Below are positions 1 to 14,900 of a DNA stretch of 64,000 nt, one piece after another (position 1 is the first letter of the stretch; each line of letters starts with the position of its first letter). The DNA is from Utricularia gibba (taxonomy: Eukaryota; Streptophyta; Magnoliopsida; Lamiales; Lentibulariaceae): positions 1,118,501 to 1,182,500 of the forward strand of contig NEEC01000014.1 in NCBI GenBank assembly GCA_002189035.1. The letters run 5' to 3'. The translations under genes and the position numbers were made by a program. The notes beneath the pieces were generated by a model. It searched no databases and had not been told where the DNA came from. It saw only the letters and a program-made list of their open reading frames with translations.

Positions 1-1517
1 GCCTTCATCACCACATAAAAAATTAGAGCTGGGCATGAGTTCGACCCGTTAGATTACGGGTTGAACCGGCCTAGTCGAAAATCAATCAATTTTGTGACTA
101 CGGGTACGGGTTGATGGGTCAAAATGGTCAATGCGTCCCATGTCATGGGTTGACTCTGGTCATTATAATATTAATTTTTGTATTTTAGGTAACCCAAACA
201 TAGAATTGTAGTGTGTCGACGCCAAATAAGTATATTGTTTATCTTAGGCACCACAATCATAACATTGCGGTACCTCAACATTATTTTTAGATAATCATAA
301 ACCTACCTTTTTGACGGTTACCAAACATTGCAAATAACATGATATTTATGAATGAAGCTTCAATGGTGGTTCCAAAAACGCAGCTAACTCACAATTTCTC
401 TCCAAATGCATGATGAAGAGTAGCGACGAACTTCTTAAACAATGGAAGAGTAATAAAATTCAAACACATTTGCAAACCATGTATTTATACTCACACGAAT
501 TGGGCTTAATTGGATTGTGCTAAGCCCAACGATAGTGCTGTCCAACCCATTTTTTATTGGGCTACGTGTCAGGCCCAATCCCACTAGCCCACCAAGTCGA
601 CCCGTACCCATGTATCATGAACTAATACCATACCCATTTTTTATGTTGATGGGTCACATGTCTCACCCGTACCGTACCCTACTTTTAATAAATTACCTTA
701 CTTTTGTTATTTGGTTTGCATTTTATCATACTATTGAATAAAAATTTTAATTAAAATGAAAAAAGTAAGTAAATTTTTTATATCATATTTTCTTTTGAAT
801 TATGCATTTCTTTTATTCAAAATTTTTGAAAATACAATTTATTATAATATTTTATAATACATATATTATACATTTGTATTGTTTTGATTTATATTTCTTT
901 ATAAGTAATTTATTTATTTCAATCATATGTAATATTATGAAAAAAGTATTAAAATCTATTTTCACTTTTCGATAAATAAAATAGTTTAATTTACATTTGT
1001 ATTGTTTGATATTTTTCATGAAATCTATTTTATTTTTTTATCATTAATATAGTATTAAAAAATTTTAACAAAAATAATGTACCATATTTTATTATTTTGA
1101 TAATTAGATTTTGTAATCTTTTAAAAAAGTGAAATGAATATACTATTGATGAAATTATAAAGTTATTTTTTTTATTTTTAATACAGATAAATTGCAAATA
1201 AATGTTATTAGTAAGATAAAATGCAAATAAACTATATTAGTAGGGTAAAATGCAAATAGCAGACGTCTGACAGCGGTTAGGTTAAAGGTCGACAGAGACG
1301 GCAGCAGCGGTTCATTCTGAAAATTACCCATTGTCCATTTCTCTCTCACACACCACGTACAAAAAATTGCACAGGGTGGTAGGTATATTTCTAACAAACA
1401 CAAAACATAATGAGTATTTTTCAAAAAAACCCCGGCAGCACCTCCGACATAAATGCTACTGCTTTAACTAGACCAAAGGAATACAGTCTGATGGTGAGAC
1501 TCAAGTAAATACTGAGT
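1..1517. other. AT-rich intergenic spacer
   Basis: No supportable gene. Bases 40-160 and 540-690 carry GGGTACGGGT/ACCCGTACCC-type motifs in opposite orientation, bounding about 400 bases of ordinary AT-rich sequence. This may be the remains of a small non-autonomous DNA transposon, but I could not define termini or a target-site duplication. Bases 700-1250 are very AT-rich. Bases 1180-1260 hold a short imperfect tandem repeat of a motif like AAATGCAAATAAA. Open frames here are short and look like chance. Confidence 0.6.
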
Positions 1518-2333
1518 TTATGGAAACTGACCGCCGACGAAGGTGCCTCCGAAGGACCAGCCTTCCGGCGTAACATTCTCTGAGAGGATGCTACGACCGT
1601 CGCTGGTGGTGATGTTGAAAGAGAGGCGCTGGCCATCAAGGAATGAGTTGCTTTTCCAAAGCTGACCGAACTCTTTGGACATCGACTTCCAGCCCGTCTT
1701 GGTTCCCTTTACAGATACTGCGACCACGTCACCGGCGCCACCCACGTTGGAAATGAGTACAAGATTGAAGTAGGAGCGGCCCTTGATTGTGAATCTTATG
1801 CCACCAGAGACCTTACAGGAAACCCTCCGGTAATTGACAGGAAAGGTGCTTCCCCACAGAGCACTGGCATCGTATTCTGGTGGTTCCAAGACGATATGCC
1901 GCAATGGAGGGTTGGCATCCGTCAAAAAGCCGGAAATCTTAACAGAGATGGGAGCAGGGAGGAAACAATGCTCATAGGTAGCACATCTTATCTCCAAACA
2001 AACACCGCAGGTTGCATAGTTTGAAGCTGTGTGAACAGCACCAGTGTATTCTGTGTTCTGTTGGATCTCTCCATCGCCACAGGCACCTGCCAAATTGTGA
2101 AAACATATCAAACCTGCACCGGGCTCAAATGTGAAATGTAATTTGAATGATTCCAAAGAAGCAATACCCATAGTTTGATGAGAGGTGCTACTGCGGTTAG
2201 AAATGGAAGCATTTCCAAAATTCCAATCGAATGATTTAGAATTGTGTTGATCCTCACAATACGCAGCCATAGGGAGGATGAGAAGTATGAAGCCCACAAT
2301 ACAGGCTGAAAATTTCATTTGCGGCCACCACAT
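1518..2333 (-). CDS. divergent alpha-expansin-like protein, intronless
   Basis: Encodes 271 aa from the ATG at 2333; an in-frame ATG at 2318 gives 266 aa and starts directly at a signal peptide (MKFSACIVGF, hydrophobic to about residue 28), so it may be the real start. Alpha-expansins loosen cell walls without hydrolysis after secretion. The C-terminal half is clearly family-like: YRRVSC, GGIRFTIKG, SYFNLVLISNVGGAGD, then a carbohydrate-binding-like domain ending SFGGTFVGGQF. The N-terminal double-psi barrel is eroded. GACGDGEI is recognisable, but the segment with two cysteines before the catalytic region is shortened and the diagnostic HFD is replaced by HIV (RHIVLEPPEYD). Expansin genes normally have introns; this frame has none. 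It could be a neofunctionalised or decaying retrocopy. Family sure; activity doubtful. Confidence 0.75.
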   Translation of the reverse strand: MWWPQMKFSACIVGFILLILPMAAYCEDQHNSKSFDWNFGNASISNRSSTSHQTMGIASLESFKLHFTFEPGAGLICFHNLAGACGDGEIQQNTEYTGAVHTASNYATCGVCLEIRCATYEHCFLPAPISVKISGFLTDANPPLRHIVLEPPEYDASALWGSTFPVNYRRVSCKVSGGIRFTIKGRSYFNLVLISNVGGAGDVVAVSVKGTKTGWKSMSKEFGQLWKSNSFLDGQRLSFNITTSDGRSILSENVTPEGWSFGGTFVGGQFP

Positions 2334-3557
2334 GGAAAAACTGCAATTGCAATTTCAAGAAATTCTCCATCATGTATGCACTAAAACGCTCATATAGAAT
2401 GCAGTAACTTTACGCGTTGGAAAAGGATAAACCTTGTCATTATAAGTATGATGCATGCGCCACACAAGCAATCAGAAGAAAAATTTCGCGTACCTGTTTT
2501 CATTGTTTTTCCTTGGAAGCATTTCGTCAAACATATGGTGATTTGATCACTGATCTCTGATGTGATTCTTACACGGCCAACCCCATCCTGAAAATCCAGA
2601 GATATAAAACAAGGTTCAGCACCGGTAAAACAGAAATTCCTCCAAAATCTTCTAGATTGTCACGTTTCCAAAGGTATAGACGAATTCCCTGGTATAAGCA
2701 CTCTCCTCGTAATCCTCAAATTCAACACATTAAATTGGGGAAAAAACCACAACGATTCGTTCGACAAAGCAAAAAAGAGGAAAAGTTCAAAACGGAAGAA
2801 CGCTACAGAGTTGAAGATCTCGGAAACTGGGTGTCTTCTTTGTTAGAAAGCAAAGCGACAGCAAAAAGAAAAAAAAAACAGCAAGTACACCAATGTTAGA
2901 AATCTCGGAAACTGGGTGTCTTCTTTGAAGATCTGGGAAACTGGGTGTCGATTCGTTCGACAAAGCACAGCGACAGCCAAAAAAAACAAGTAACCTTCCA
3001 AAAGGGGTACGGGTGTCTTCTTTGTTAGAAGCTTGTGAGTATGTGGTAACAAGAGAATATTGGAGGTTGAAGCATGCGAACCTTTCAGTTGTAAACTTTT
3101 GGTTGCAGAAAACAGAATGCATTTTTCAACAACTCACTATAAATATTTCCATGTTTTGACCTTGGAATGTGACAGTTGCGATGGTTTGAACCAAAGTGTC
3201 CTTTAGTAGCTGTCTTGTTTACTGACGCAATCTCTACATTTCCACCATTAACACACTTGGGCCCAGCACCAGCAAACTATAGTAAATTTCGTTTCTTCCT
3301 CAATAAAGGAAACCACATGGAAACTCAATAAGGAAACCACATGGAAATTCAAAAAAGGAAACCACCTCGTTATTTCCGGAAATCAGTAAGTAAATATGCT
3401 CTCAGAATCTCGCGACTTCCTCTTCTGATCTTCATCTTATCGCGATTCTTCTTCCTGTTTATCTGAAACTGAGTCAATTCATCACCCACAAACATTCTTT
3501 TTATAAAAATGAAATTGAAGTAAAAACCAACAACCGGGTAAATTTGGGAGTACGGAT
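2334..3557. repeat. spacer with shuffled short repeats
   Basis: Contains reiterated blocks. GGAAACTGGGTGTC occurs near 2822, 2911 and 2938. GGGTGTCTTCTTTGTTAGAA occurs near 2829 and 3010. GATTCGTTCGACAAAGCA occurs near 2754 and 2950. Near 3308-3365 GGAAACCACATGGAAA is repeated in tandem with a third truncated copy. Open frames on both strands (for example 2787-3122 minus) are simply these repeats translated and have no recognisable domain. I see no gene. The 5' end of the expansin transcript probably lies in the lowest part. Confidence 0.6.
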
Positions 3558-3910
3558 CTAACCTGAGAAGCTGGAGGTATACTTATCGAGAATCGTGCCG
3601 ATTGCGGCGGCGGCGTCGAGGCCCATGGAAGAGAGTGATTGAGCGACTGAATCGATGGTGGAGATGGGAGCGGAACGGAGGTTCGGGTTTAGCTGGAGGG
3701 CTTTCGTGGTCAAGGATTGTAGGTAGACAATTTTTGCCTGAATTTCACGCCGGCGTCCTTGACCACCGCCGCCGGACCTTGCGAAGGGCCGAGATGAGCA
3801 TTTACGGCGGTGCGGTTTGCGTTCAGCCACAGGCTTTTCGCGTGGAAAATCCGCTGACGGGCTCCGAAGATAACGCCCACCGAACGACCTATGGGCCTGG
3901 CCTTATTCAC
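3558..3910 (-). pseudogene. mTERF-like N-terminal fragment
   Basis: On the minus strand a frame reads AKIVYLQSL, then ALQLNPNLRSAPIS, then QSLSSMGLDAAAAIGTILDKY, resembling the helical repeats of plant mitochondrial transcription termination factor (mTERF) proteins, which act in organelle gene expression. The segment before it (AAVVKDAGVKFRQK) fits the same protein but is in another frame, with the switch at a five-base A/T run (3731-3735). The frame ends at a stop overlapping a possible donor (CAG then GTTAGA at 3558-3563), and I found none of the remaining mTERF repeats down to 2400. The simplest reading is a truncated gene relic; a real first exon of an unusual gene cannot be excluded. Family assignment is tentative because only about 60 residues are informative. 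Confidence 0.45.
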
Positions 3911-4034
3911 CCTTTGCTTAGACCGAAGGAAAAGAAAAAAGGGATAATTACGTCATCGATGACGACAAACAGGATCGGTCCATTCGCGGGAAAATTGCAC
4001 AAATACGTTCGTTATTCCCAGGTGATGACAACTC

Positions 4035-7644
<3,610 letters not shown>

Positions 7645-8506
7645 TTAGCTGCTACGACCCCTCATTGAGGGAAGCCATCTTTCTCCTCTCACTCTCTTAA
7701 GCTCAGCAACGCGCTCCTCCTCTCTTCTTGCTCTGGCTTTGGCAGCTGATTCTGCAGCTTCAAGTTTACTTAAAGACTTCTCCATTGCAGCCTTTGAAGC
7801 GGTGATTATGGCATCCCCATCAATGGCAACTGATGAAAGCTGCTTCTGGAACTACAAAGACATGATCTTGAGTATGAAAACTAAGCCACATGATTACATG
7901 TATGTGGATAGAGCTTTACTTAAGAAGAATATGCTCACCTTTTTGGACGTTTCACGAATCTCTGCTCCAGGAATAATCCTCGGTCTCTTTGTTGGCCCTG
8001 ATCACAAAAGGAAAACTAGTGTAAAGGTCAATGAATCACCAAAAAGCAATGGGGAAGATGCGATCAGGAGTCTTGTGGGGATGCCTTTTGCGTAAGCCTT
8101 GTTAGAGGGTGCAGCAGGAGGAGGATTTCTCAAAAGCCTAAACCCTGAAACCCCATTCGTCTGCGGTTCTTCAGGAAGATCCAGGTCCTTACCAGTCACA
8201 AATTCGAAACTTTTCTCCAGTTGTTCATGCAAAAAATTCTGCGCCTGTCAATGATTTCCTTCAAAATTCGTATATGCTGTAAATTGAAATGCGGAGGGAG
8301 GAAAAAATGTGTATGAATTTGATTCTTCAGAGAAGGCAGAAAGGGAAAACCTTGATTTGCCATAACTTGTCCTTAGGCGAGGAGCGCTGTTCAGCAAGGG
8401 CTTCTTTCGAGGACTGAGGACCAACGGCGACGGCGGCTACGACGGAACGTATGCCGGCCCTCCACTCCTCATCGCCGTCGTCCTCGTCGCTGCTACTCCG
8501 GCCCAT
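7645..8506 (-). CDS. conserved plant protein of unknown function (208 aa)
   Basis: Four exons (minus): 8506-8351, 8244-8040, 7997-7939, 7851-7645; 627 nt, 208 aa, all phases consistent. The N-terminus is acidic (MGRSSSDEDDGDEEWRAG). The middle has FLHEQLEKSFEFVTGKDLDL and a proline-rich stretch, followed by GPTKRPRIIPGAEI. The C-terminal third is a charged alanine-rich helix that looks like a coiled coil (KAAMEKSLSKLEAAESAAKA), ending in REEERVAELKRVRGERWLPS. From memory the blocks GPTKRPRIIPG and RGERWLPS recur in uncharacterised proteins of other plants, so this is a real gene. There is no signal peptide or membrane segment, and the composition suggests a soluble, perhaps nuclear, protein. 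I do not know its function. Confidence 0.8.
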
Positions 8507-8779
8507 CACAATTCCCTCTTCCTCAATGATTGGGCCGCAATCTCTTCAATTACCCGGATCCGACCCACAAATACGAAATTGGGCCGTTATAACGGGGAAG
8601 AAAAATGATGGCATTCAAAGCAGTTGCCGATACAAACGGAAACGCGATCGTGATGAAGATACAGGATGACGAAATCTGTACGAACCTCATCTTCATCTCT
8701 TCATTTCCTTCTCTATATATAACCATATGCATGTTCTCTTCTTCACTGGAATTCCAGATCCCTAGAGCACTCCACGACG
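8507..8779. promoter_or_regulatory. divergent promoter between 208-aa gene and LTP
   Basis: TGGGCC-type site II motifs occur near 8498, 8528 and 8580, closest to the minus-strand gene. A clear TATA element (TATATATAA at 8714-8722) lies about 60 bases before the LTP start codon and fits plus-strand transcription. Confidence 0.6.
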
Positions 8780-9342
8780 ATGCCCAACTCCATCCTCTTC
8801 CTCCTCCTCGCTCTGGCATGTCTCTCCACCGGTTCCGCCGCGAGTAATTCCTCTTTGCCGTGCATCCCGCAATTGCTCCCATGCCAGCCGTACTTGAAAA
8901 ACCCCTCGAATCCGCCGATGTCGTGCTGCATGCCCATGAATCAAGTGGTTGACACAGAGCTCCCCTGTCTCTGCGCCGTCTTCAACGATACCTCGATCAT
9001 GAGGAGCTTCAACGTCACCAGATCGGACGCCATCCTTCTCGCCACCAATTGCGGCGTCCGATCCGCTGGAAATCTGTGCCCTAGCGATCGTAATCTCGTT
9101 AAATTTCTGCGCGACTTTCTCTCAATTGTGTAAATTTCGATTCATGTGTTCCTTTTTTTGGTCTAGAATCGGAAGCACCGGATGCCTCACCCACCATACC
9201 ACCACCGACTCAACCCGCCGCCGCGGCGCCTCCTCATCCCGCTAATCCAGGTGTTGCACTGTCTCCACGCATCGGATTTGGGTGCATCGTCACGGCGCTT
9301 GGCGTTGCCCTTCATGCGCATGTACAGGAGTTCTGGGTTTAA
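8780..9342 (+). CDS. GPI-anchored non-specific lipid-transfer protein
   Basis: Binds lipids at the cell surface; family members help build cuticle and suberin. Two exons: 8780-9089 and 9167-9342 (486 nt, 161 aa). Exon 1 encodes a signal peptide (MPNSILFLLLALACL, cleavage near residue 21-23) and the eight-cysteine module, with the CC pair in MSCCMPMN, CLC in LPCLCAVF and the last cysteine in NLCPS. Read without splicing, the frame would stop at 9133. Splicing at GATC/GTAATC to GTCTAG/AATCGG joins a proline-rich linker (SPTIPPPTQPAAAAPP) and a hydrophobic C-terminus ending HVQEFWV, the usual layout of a GPI-anchor signal. Phase matches exactly. The TATA box at 8714 supports the start. Confidence 0.85.
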
Positions 9343-9941
9343 AGCTCCATATCCCCCATTTTTTTATAGACCGAATTGACTAAATTTTTATGTGCTATGC
9401 TCGTCATACATATAACATATTCCAAGACATGCAAATGAATAACAAAGATCATTGCAACGAGAAATTATCATAAAATATTACATAAAGGATTTTCTTGTCT
9501 CAAAATAACGTAGATTTATTTAATCAAATTCGACTATCAGTTTCGGTATCAATTAAATATAAAATGTGATTTGATTCGTTATATTAAAATTGTGAATCAC
9601 GTATTTCCAAATCTGAAATAATTTTTTATTTGGAATAATTTTATTTATGAAGATATTATAGAATTTTAATTTTTAATTTATTACAGTATTTTTTGATAAA
9701 TTATATCAAATATAGTTTAATAATTTCGACGTATTGAGGAAACATAATTGATAATTTATAAATAAAATAAAAAAATTGACAAAAATGTTTGTTCGTTAAA
9801 TATGAATATATTATATATATGTCTTGCTGGGTGGGCTCAAGGTGGACGGTTGCAACTTACGGTTCACGCTCGGCAGCCCAACGTTGGGGGAACAAAAAAA
9901 GCCCTAATTCCAGAGGTGTGGAGTGAAGGCGCAAGGCAGCC
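9343..9941. other. AT-rich spacer and mS35 promoter
   Basis: Bases 9380-9820 are AT-rich without a gene. Bases 9828-9905 are GC-richer and contain TGGGCTC, CAGCCCAACG and a telo-box-like AGCCCTAATT just before the mS35 start, consistent with a housekeeping promoter. Confidence 0.5.
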
Positions 9942-11690
9942 ATGAGAAGAGCCTTGCTCCGTTGTACCTCTTTGCGCTCTAGGAGCCTCATTCCTGCGCT
10001 GCCTGATGGTATCGGTTCGCATCGCATCTTGTGCGCACCTCTGCCGGCGGTGGGCCGTATTCCTCCGGAATTCAGATGTTTCTGTTCCGATAATGGTACC
10101 TCCGATCAGAAACTGCAGACAAGTAGCTCGGATGCCGAGGAGAAGAATTTGGCTTCCGTTGATGTGAGCGATGTAAGCAATAGAGGTATTTCTTCAATTA
10201 CACACCTTGACTTTTACTCCTTCCTTTTATGAATGCTGGCATTTCTTCAATTGTGATGTGTAAGCAGATTGCTTTCTTGCTCGTCTTTATGTTTACTTAA
10301 CGAAAACTATTTGCTTCTCTGACTGTTTGCAGAGTTCAAGGCTCAGTTGGAGAAGTATCTTCACCATTTTGACGAGGATGCACTGCCGGAAATTTTCGCG
10401 TCTGTGCTCAAAAGGAAGCTTTCTGAAAAGCACGAATATACAGATGATGAAATAACGGAAGAGTTTCGGTTAAAACCATTAGACAATGTAGATGACAAGG
10501 AATTTGACTCAGATCTTGACGCCGCCCTTGAAACTGATGAAGAAATCGATGATCTATACAATGCAGGGGACATAGTTATAAAGAGAATGGCATCAGATCC
10601 GTACTTCAATATGACTCATGAGAAATTCACTGACTTGATTAAAGGCGCCATCAAGCATGGCAATCTCCAGGATACAAGGGAGCTCGAGGAAACCATTGAA
10701 GACATGCAGCACTGGGACAAGCTTTTGCCCGGTATTGTTCACGATCCCTGTCCGGTGTTATTTCATTTTGCTAACGCGTTAGTCCCCTTCATCGGTTTTA
10801 AAGCCAAAATGCCCTTTTCGGATTACCAGTTCTCCTTTTGTTATTCCAGTTCTGTGTTCCTTACTGATAGCAGGGGTCCGGCCTTGTTCTTCCATTTACG
10901 TATGTTTGCAGCTAGGCGAATGAGAATTATTTGATTCTTACATTTGTTCAGATGACGCCAAGAAGCGGATTGAAAAGAAGTTCCATGAGATTGGGGACAT
11001 GGTCGAGAGAGGAGAACTGGATGTCGAAGAAAGCTACCCAATGTTCAAGGAGTTCGAGGATCAGATTGTTAGTGAACTGATAGAGCGAGAGGAACAGGAA
11101 CAGGGGCCTCCCCAGTTTAGCGAGCATGATAATCAGGAACTGGATGATCCACCAGGTGAGGGTCCGGTCCTGCGTTGGACGACGCGAGTTGTTTTTTCTC
11201 CAGGCGATGAGCAATGGCACCCCAAGAATAGAAAAGTGAAGTTGGCTGTCACAGTGAAAGGGCTAGGCCTCTCCAAGCATCAGTTTGTAAGGCTCAGAGA
11301 GTTGGCTGGGAAGCGATACAATCCTGGGAAAGATGAGCTCACCATTACCAGTGAGAGGTATGATCCTTCATTTTCTGTAATGCCACGCCACATTCACACT
11401 GCCTATCTTATGTTGAAAATTCATCTCCACTGTTCGTCTTGCTTGAATGTTATTGCCATGAACATATGTCTATGGTTCTTTATCCTCGCCTCAGGTTTGA
11501 GCATCGGGAAGAGAACAGAAAGGACTGCCTGAGAACTTTATTTGCTTTGATTGAGGAAGCTGGGAAAGCAAGGATACTTGTGGAGGAAGCACGAAAGTCG
11601 GAAGTAAAAAACCGACTCTTGGCTAATCCAGCCTTTCTGGAGCGATTGCAGAATGCAAAACAAGTTGCAGGAGAGCAAACCATGAATTAG
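9942..11690 (+). CDS. mitochondrial small ribosomal subunit protein mS35
   Basis: Component of the mitoribosomal small subunit. Four exons: 9942-10185, 10333-10731, 10952-11357, 11495-11690 (1245 nt, 414 aa). The N-terminus is an arginine/serine-rich mitochondrial presequence (MRRALLRCTSLRSRSL). The middle is acidic and helical (LEKYLHHFDEDALPEIFASV, DMQHWDKLLP). The conserved S24/S35 core lies in exons 3-4: KVKLAVTVKGLGLSKHQ, RLRELAGKRYNPGKDELTI, then FEHREENRKDCLRTLFALIE. Splice sites are canonical and phases agree. It ends 247 bases from the convergent BUB1 stop codon, so the two 3' UTRs probably meet or overlap. Confidence 0.9.
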
Positions 11691-11937
11691 GAGGCTTAAG
11701 GTGTTGCTGTGGTTCAGACAACTCCATTTTGACATGTGCTGCCCATAAGCTTTTGACTTCTCCGTTCAGCTGGAAGCATACCATGGAATAACAAACAGGC
11801 TTTATGCTTGATGTGAAACACCGAACTACGTTTACATGCAGGCAATTAACTCCCTCATCTTCTAGATTGAAGATATTCAACATAAGTTCAGCATCCCCAG
11901 TGCATAGCTTTGTATCCTACAGTTCTAGATGTTAGAA

Positions 11938-14900
11938 CTAAGCTGAACACAAGGATGCTCTTTGCTTTACCAGTAATTGCTTTAGCTTTTTTATCAACTT
12001 TGGATCAGAACAGATATGGTCCTGAAATGAACACCTTAATGACTGCAGCAATTTCTTGTGATCTGTAACCGGATCGATGTTGAGTAGATTTGCAAATAAG
12101 TTCTCCCAAAGATCCACTTTCCAATACCTGTAACATGGTGCAGTGTTTGAAAATCAGATACATGCCGGTGAAGATGGTGAGATACAGATTTGAAGATGAT
12201 GAAGACGAACCGCTTAAGACGTGATTTTGGGTGGTAGGTATGAGTTCCACCAGGAGACGGTCTCTTTTCAAGATCCACGTATGTATTGTGAAGCATCATA
12301 TGCACTATGACGCACAGTCCATACAGGTCCACCTGCATCAATGGAACGTTATGTGACAGCTGGACTAAGGTCAAGATCCTGCTCTGTGTAGACCTTCTGA
12401 ACATTGTTACTAATGTTGTTGGCTACTAAACCAACAACTGTTGGTAAATAAAAGAAGTATGCGGTTACCTGAAATGTCCATGGCTTACTCTCTTGCATCT
12501 CGATGCAACGAAAGCCAGAAGTCCTACAATCTCCATTAAATTGCGTGTTATTGGGAAAGAGGCCGAGATCTATTCCTCGTCCCCAGTCGACAAGACATAG
12601 TCCCTGACTTAGTGAGCAATATCAACATGATAAAATGCGAAGACACAGTACAAAATGCTTATTTTCACGTGTACAGAAGAAGTGGTTCCTTACCTGATCG
12701 CCCCATGGTCCAATACGATGACGGAATTCGTTCTCATTTTCTGTTGGGTCATCCCTACATGCGAACATGGTTATGGCTGTTGTATCCAACCAAGGCCGAG
12801 AATAATCAGGATGTGACTTAAAAGAGATGCACCATGGACCCAACACAGTTTCTGGTTTTACATATCACAGTTGGTATCAACAGCTTTTGAAGATATTTAC
12901 CTTGAATACCGAATGAGCAAATTATCAGGCTTGAAATCCCCATGGATAATACCAGCATCATGAAGTGTCTCAAGGATTTGGAGCATTTCTATGGTGTAAT
13001 ACATACATAATACTTCATCCATAAACCCACCTTTAACCACATGTGAGTTTATTGCATCCTGTGATAAGAAGTTTTCAATTCAGTAATGACTCATTCTTAA
13101 AGCTATCGCAGAAAAAAAAAAAGAAAAGAAAAAGGAGAACTCGGATGCATGAGGAAACCAAGAGCATTAAACGTGAACCTGAAGTGTCCCATGGGCAAAA
13201 TAATCAGAGACCAGGACACTGTAATCTGAGTATAGGTGCACTCTGTGAGCAACGCCAAAGCTCCTTCTCTAAAATCGTGATGATAATGATGAGAATAACA
13301 ATATGATTTCAGTATTTAAGAGAAGCGAAGTTGAGTTGTGAATCATGAGTTTGTACTGGCATACTTCTTTTTGTGGTATCCGCACATCAAGCTGACGGTA
13401 CATGTAAAATTCCCAGGGAAAAGGTGGTTTTTGGATCTGCAGAAAGAAGGATAGAAATTGACAGAAAATACAATTAGGAGCACAGTACTGGATCTAAATA
13501 AGAACATTTTCTGGGATATGATAATGCCTTGAGTGCAACAATATCATCCGGGTTGCTGTTGATGTATGCTTTGAACACTTGAGCGAAGCCCCCCTGACCA
13601 GCACAACCTTTAATCTGATATTTCTGTCCACCTTTTAAAAATCAAACGACAACCACTTAAGGAAAAAAGAAGGAGAAAAACAAGCAAATGTAAATTATTA
13701 TGGCTTCAAATGTGCACTGAAAATACCTATGTCCACTATTTTATTTCGTGCTGTTTTCAGCAAGGATGATAATGAAACCTTTGCGGGGTATGCCTTGTTT
13801 GTCGAATGGTATCCCTGAAGAAATCAGATGTATTTTCTCATTTTTTCCAAAAAAAAATATGTTGTAATACGAAATAGAATGGATTTCCCTCCTGACATGA
13901 TCTCTCACCTCGTAATTTACAACCTGAGCATTCATCTTCAATAATAGATTTTTTATTGTTAAAGGAGACCATGGATTAACCAAGTCCTCACAATTCTGCA
14001 TATGGAGAACGGCCGTTATGTTTAGCAAAGTTGAAAAATGCAAGCGAACATGAATGTATCATAAGATAAAGGATTACCACGGTGACACATAACGAATACA
14101 AAACCATAATTCTTACAAAGTCGTTACATGAAAAAAATGATAGAGATGAGATTAAGGTATACCTTCTGAACAGATCCTCTACTAACTTTCTCAGACATTC
14201 TCTCGAGAAACAGCACTTGTGCTTTTTTCAGTCGCCCCAGAGGCTGAGCATTTCTGGACAGACGTCTCAAGTTCTCATTTAACGTTTCAATAGAAGGACT
14301 TATTCTGCCTTGTTCAAACTAAACAAATAATAAAACTTGAGCTAATGAACCTGGAGATGCCAAGGTTGTACATGCCACATGCATCAATAAGCCTGCCTTT
14401 TGCTTCAAGGAACAAGGCTACAGATTCATAAAACTGCGCTTTTTGGTGGCAAATATGAAGCTCTTCCATCTCCCTGAAGACCGTTTCATAGTCAGGGCTG
14501 CCATCCATCTATCAATAGTAGGGAAAAAAGTAAAAGATCTTATCAAAAGACGAATACATTCAAAACCCGTTTAACTTAGTGAGAATCCACTACGTCTAGT
14601 AAAAGATAAATCATCATTACACTTACGTAAAGTATCCAAACTTTAAGAAATCTGACGTCGTCTCGATACCTTGAATCGAACTTGAAGGCATCGATACATT
14701 TCGATAACAACTCATAGAAATCAGAATATCCATTACCAAACTGAGTTTCAGTGTGAATCAGAAGCGATTCATGAATGGATCTGCATAAATTTCGCAATTC
14801 ATGAACCTAGCGCAAATACAAAGGAATCATACAACAACAAAAATGAAAAATCGCGCATCATTCATACATTAGCCAAGGCAACAGAGGATCAGCTTCAGCA

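Noticed and set aside
2787-3122. A 111-aa minus-strand frame
   Set aside because: Translates shuffled short repeats; no similarity to a family and no sensible start context.
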